Below, piece after piece: positions 6,489 to 8,430 of a stretch of 8,430 nucleotides of DNA. The notes under the pieces are model-generated. The model was not told where the DNA came from, ran no database searches, and saw only the letters and a list, made by a program, of their open reading frames with translations. Each line of letters starts with the position of its first letter. Position 1 is the first letter of the stretch. Source of the DNA: Gammaproteobacteria bacterium. Lineage in GTDB: Bacteria > Pseudomonadota > Gammaproteobacteria > Steroidobacterales > Steroidobacteraceae. The DNA lies in the NCBI GenBank assembly GCA_020846815.1, contig JADLDF010000328.1, positions 1 to 8,430 on the forward strand, given 5' to 3'. Made by a program: the position numbers and the translations under genes.

Positions 6489-6803
6489 GGAGGCTCCGGC
6501 ATTGGCTCGCGGACCGGACCGCGGCGACTCGGTTTCTGCAAATGCGGGCTGGAGCGCCGCCGCGGTCGATCGGCGGCGCATCCTCGCCGTTCAGGCTCGC
6601 GCTTCAGCCTCCTGGATCAGGCCCGCACAGTGCAGGTCCGCATTTCAGCACCGCACTTCAGGTCTGTACTCCGGAACCGGCATTCTACCGAATTGCCCGC
6701 GCCGCAGCCGTCATCCGTAGGCCGGTCGCATCCGGAGCGCGGCGGCGCGAGCCGCGCAGCGGAGCAGCACCGCTGCTAACCTCGCCGGCACTCCGAGGTG
6801 CCC
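6489..6803. other. Intergenic spacer of about 315 bp between divergent genes
   Basis: No convincing gene lies here: frames open through it are extensions of neighbours or shadows in GC-rich sequence. It should hold the promoters of the minus-strand hydrolase operon and of the plus-strand membrane-protein gene. The best -10-like hexamer I see is TAGAAT on the minus strand (6682-6687), without a matching -35 at 16-18 bp, so it is unproven. The stretch 6541-6700 shows nothing more I can name. The right end (6737-6798) is dense in inverted repeats, listed separately. Confidence 0.55.
6737..6777 (+). repeat. Two adjacent GC-rich hairpins upstream of the membrane-protein gene
   Basis: The first pairs GCGCGGC (6737-6743) with GCCGCGC (6751-6757) around 7 bases. 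The second pairs AGCAGC (6763-6768) with GCTGCT (6772-6777) around 3 bases. They lie 27-67 bp ahead of the ATG at 6804. Possible roles are a structured 5' leader or a REP-like intergenic element; only one copy is visible in this window. There is no T-tract after either stem in the plus direction. Confidence 0.4.
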
Positions 6804-7490
6804 ATGATTCTCGACAGCTATTTCCTGCTGAAGCTCGCCCACATCCTGCTGTTCGCCTACTGGCTCGGCGGCGACATCGGCGTGTTCTATTCCGCCTTCC
6901 AGGTGCGCGATCGCAAGCTGTCCGTCGAGGCGCGGCGCACGGCGCTGAAGATTCTCGCCTGGGTCGACCAGATCCCGCGCTACTGTCTGGTGCTGATGCT
7001 GCCGGTCGGCTACATGCTCGCGCTGCGCATCGGCGTGGTGCGGCTGCCGCCGGTGTTCATGGCGATCCTCTGGGCGGTCGCACTCGTCTGGCTCTGGGCC
7101 GTCTGGGCGATCCACCACTACCAGGGCACGGCTTTCGGCGAGCGCATACGCCGCATCGATCTCGTCTGGCGCTACGTGCTGCTGTTCGGCCTGCTGTTCG
7201 ATGCCTGGCAGGGCTTCACGCGTACCGGGCATCTGCTGACCGACTGGGTGTCGCTGAAATTCGTGCTGCTCGCCGCGATGCTGTTCTGCGGCATCATGAT
7301 CCGAACTCTCGGCAAACCCTCGGCCGTGGCCCTGCGGCAGATTTTCGCGACCGGCTCGACGCCCGAGCTGGAGTCGATCGTGCAGCGCACCTCGCGCCGC
7401 ACGCGGCCGTTCGTGCTGGCGATCTGGGCACTGCTCGCGATCGCCGCCTACGTCGGCATCTCCAAGCCGGACTTCGGCTTCACGCCCTGA
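6804..7490 (+). CDS. Predicted integral membrane protein, CopD/DUF2269-like in appearance
   Basis: 228 residues with about five or six hydrophobic segments (roughly 7-30, 58-78, 84-103, 122-138, 149-167, 202-220). The first helix holds a His followed by an aromatic and Gly-Gly, KLAHILLFAYWLGGDIGVFY (10-29). This recalls the H-x(6-7)-W-x-GG first helix of CopD-type and DUF2269-type membrane proteins. Further histidines (HH at 104-105, TGH at 141-143) lie near membrane edges and could bind metal or heme, but this is resemblance only. The ATG at 6804 is preferred over a GTG at 6798 because GAGG (6795-6798) then sits five bases upstream. The SD lies in the right arm of a weak inverted repeat (CCTCG 6780-6784 / CGAGG 6794-6798). 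It stands alone on this strand, divergent from the hydrolase operon and convergent with the GST gene. Confidence 0.8.
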   Translation: MILDSYFLLKLAHILLFAYWLGGDIGVFYSAFQVRDRKLSVEARRTALKILAWVDQIPRYCLVLMLPVGYMLALRIGVVRLPPVFMAILWAVALVWLWAVWAIHHYQGTAFGERIRRIDLVWRYVLLFGLLFDAWQGFTRTGHLLTDWVSLKFVLLAAMLFCGIMIRTLGKPSAVALRQIFATGSTPELESIVQRTSRRTRPFVLAIWALLAIAAYVGISKPDFGFTP

Positions 7491-7577
7491 GCGCCACCGG
7501 TCCCTGCGATACCCTGGGCGGCGCGGGTGCCTGCGACCCCCGCGCGCCGCGAGCCTCGCCGCTGCGCCGGCGCGGCC
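7491..7577. terminator. Convergent intergenic gap with a GC-rich stem, possible bidirectional terminator
   Basis: The 87-bp gap between the convergent membrane-protein and GST genes contains GCGCGGG (7521-7527) and CCCGCGC (7539-7545), a 7-bp stem around 11 bases. No T-tract follows on either strand, so it fails the usual intrinsic-terminator criteria. The position between two gene ends is the main argument. Confidence 0.3.
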
Positions 7578-8201
7578 TCAGCGCGGCACCTTCATGCCGC
7601 GCTGCACGGCCGGACGTGCGCCGATCGCGGCAGCCCAGCGCGCGAGATTCGGATGGCCGTCGAGGCTGCCCGGGAAGCGTTTCATCGATACCGCGGCCAC
7701 GGGATAGGCGATGATGTCGGCGATGGTGTATTCGTCGCCCGCGAGCCAGGGCGACTGGCCGAGCCGCACTTCCAGCGTCTGTACCATGCGCGCGCAGAGC
7801 TTGTCGTAGAACTGGATCGCCCAGGGCAGCTTCTCGGGCGCGATGACGTTGAACGCGAACTGGCCGCTGTACGCGGGCCCCACGTCGCTCGAGACCACGC
7901 CGACCCACTCGTACACCCTGGCGCGCAGGCGCGGATCCGGCGGGAAGAACCTGCCGGTCTTCTCCGCCAGGTAGAACAGGATCGCGGCCGTTCCATAGAC
8001 CGAGACCGGCGGGCCGCCCGGCACGTCGTGATCGACGATCGCCGGCATCCTCGCCACCGGTGTGATCGCGACGTACTCGGGCTTGAAGTTCTCGCCCTTG
8101 ACGAGGTCATAGTCGACGACGCGGTACGGCAGGCCCGTCTCCTCGAGCATGATCGAGGCCTTATAGCCGTTGGCCGTTGCGGTCGTGTGCAGGTCTATCA
8201 T
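7578..8201 (-). CDS. Glutathione S-transferase, Nu-class/YfcG-like
   Basis: 207 residues, the normal length of a cytosolic GST. The N-terminal thioredoxin-like domain begins MIDLHTTATANGYKASIMLE and, aligned with E. coli YfcG, keeps the Nu-class Thr9 and Asn11 near the glutathione sulfur in place of a Tyr or Ser. The cis-Pro loop reads TPVARMPAIVD (47-57), with the family's usual Asn-Asn replaced by Val-Ala. At SVYGTAAILFYLAEKTG (67-83) the typical Glu-Ser that holds the gamma-glutamyl group is Gly70-Thr71. The helical C-terminal domain has PWLAGDEYTIADIIAYP (151-167) with the conserved N-capping box and Asp. Nu-class enzymes bind glutathione or its disulfide and have disulfide-bond reductase and peroxidase activity. 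The ATG at 8201 is chosen because homology begins there; an open extension to 8351 overlaps the divergent gene. The ribosome site is weak. Confidence 0.9.
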   Translation of the reverse strand: MIDLHTTATANGYKASIMLEETGLPYRVVDYDLVKGENFKPEYVAITPVARMPAIVDHDVPGGPPVSVYGTAAILFYLAEKTGRFFPPDPRLRARVYEWVGVVSSDVGPAYSGQFAFNVIAPEKLPWAIQFYDKLCARMVQTLEVRLGQSPWLAGDEYTIADIIAYPVAAVSMKRFPGSLDGHPNLARWAAAIGARPAVQRGMKVPR

Positions 8202-8212
8202 GTCGCCATATT

Positions 8213-8228
8213 GCAGGAGCCCTTTTCG
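8213..8228 (+). promoter_or_regulatory. Ribosome binding site deciding the start of the last gene
   Basis: AGGAG at 8215-8219 lies nine bases before the ATG at 8229 and twelve before a second in-frame ATG at 8232, so 8229 is the better start. It occupies the 27-bp gap between the divergent GST and hydrolase starts, leaving no room there for two promoters. Confidence 0.6.
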
Positions 8229-8430
8229 ATGATGCAAATCCCCGTGACGCAGATCGAGCGCGCATTCGTCAGCTTGCGCGAAGGCCAGGTCCACCTGCGG
8301 CGCAGCCTCGGGCCGGCTCCCGGCGACGCGCCGCCGCTGTGGATGATCCATGCATCGCCGGCCTCGTCGGTTTCGCTGCTCGGGCTCATGCAGGAGCTCG
8401 GCCGGACCCGTCGCGTGATCGCGCCCGACA
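8229..8430 (+). CDS. Alpha/beta-hydrolase-fold protein, N-terminal part (runs off right edge)
   Basis: 67 complete codons are visible before the window ends. After a short N-terminal strand (FVSLREGQVHLRRSL, 13-27) comes LWMIHASPASS (37-47). This matches the first core strand and the HG-type oxyanion loop of alpha/beta hydrolases, with Ala in place of the usual Gly. LMQELGRTRRVIAPD (53-67) follows, the strand that normally leads into a P-G-x-G turn. The nucleophile, acid and His lie beyond the window, so neither activity nor substrate can be stated. It is divergent from the GST gene with 27 bp between starts. A shared role in detoxification or aromatic/ester breakdown is possible but only inferred. 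The start is set by the AGGAG site upstream. Confidence 0.75.
   Translation, partial: MMQIPVTQIERAFVSLREGQVHLRRSLGPAPGDAPPLWMIHASPASSVSLLGLMQELGRTRRVIAPD

Noticed and set aside
6489..6581. 31-residue N-terminal extension of the minus-strand hydrolase
   Set aside because: The ATG at 6488 has a ribosome site and the family's sequence begins there; the extension is Ala/Arg/Pro-rich without a signal-peptide pattern.
6682..6687. Minus-strand TAGAAT as a -10 promoter element for the hydrolase operon
   Set aside because: No -35-like hexamer lies 16-18 bp upstream, and it is nearly 200 bp from the start codon.
5235..6779. A 514-codon plus-strand open frame over the hydrolase and spacer
   Set aside because: It opposes a recognisable alpha/beta hydrolase and has no coherent domain.
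7521..7545. Strong intrinsic terminator between the convergent genes
   Set aside because: The stem is only 7 bp and lacks a T-tract on either strand, so it is kept only as a weak candidate.
6542..7714. A 390-codon plus-strand open frame over the membrane-protein gene
   Set aside because: The overlapping frame at 6804-7490 has clear helices and a Shine-Dalgarno; this one is Arg/Pro-rich and lacks both.
1..8430. CRISPR arrays, tRNA/rRNA genes, insertion sequences, phage or toxin-antitoxin modules
   Set aside because: I found no regularly spaced repeats, no cloverleaf-like sequence, no transposase or integrase motifs and no small toxin-antitoxin pair; the space is almost filled by the genes listed.

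Overview
The window is high-GC (roughly two-thirds or more G+C by eye), densely packed bacterial chromosome. Every gene uses ordinary bacterial starts and ATGA overlaps or short spacers. The protein families (MaoC-type hydratase, NhaD-like antiporter, a small rhomboid, a YfcG/Nu-type glutathione transferase) fit a Proteobacterium. A Gamma- or Betaproteobacterium is my best guess, but the window holds no rRNA or marker gene to settle it.

Block 1 (1-3788, plus strand) is a four-gene chain in which each stop overlaps the next start as ATGA (95-98, 1009-1012, 2322-2325). It runs: C-terminal tail of an unidentified protein, a double-hotdog MaoC-type enoyl-CoA/acyl hydratase, a 12-helix-type membrane protein related to nucleotide (ATP/ADP) translocases, and a MATE-family efflux transporter. 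Block 2 (6488-3764, minus strand) is a second probable operon: an alpha/beta-hydrolase-fold protein, an NhaD/citrate-transporter-type ion antiporter that must start at TTG, and a rhomboid intramembrane serine protease. Its last gene runs tail-to-tail into the MATE gene with a 25-bp coding overlap.

A spacer of about 315 bp (6489-6803) with two strong hairpins in its right half separates block 2 from a divergent gene for a 228-residue integral membrane protein. That gene converges on a Nu-type glutathione S-transferase gene (8201-7578). The GST gene is divergent, over only 27 bp, from a second alpha/beta-hydrolase gene that runs off the right edge.

I see no CRISPR array, tRNA, rRNA, insertion sequence, phage module or defence system, and nothing that forms a clearly new multi-gene system. 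The points most worth a second look are at residue level. The alpha/beta-hydrolase-fold protein has no serine at its nucleophile elbow, where a 9-bp tandem duplication lies. The glutathione transferase has Gly-Thr where the glutathione-binding Glu-Ser pair is expected. A nucleotide-translocase relative sits inside a tightly coupled operon with a hydratase and a drug/metabolite exporter.
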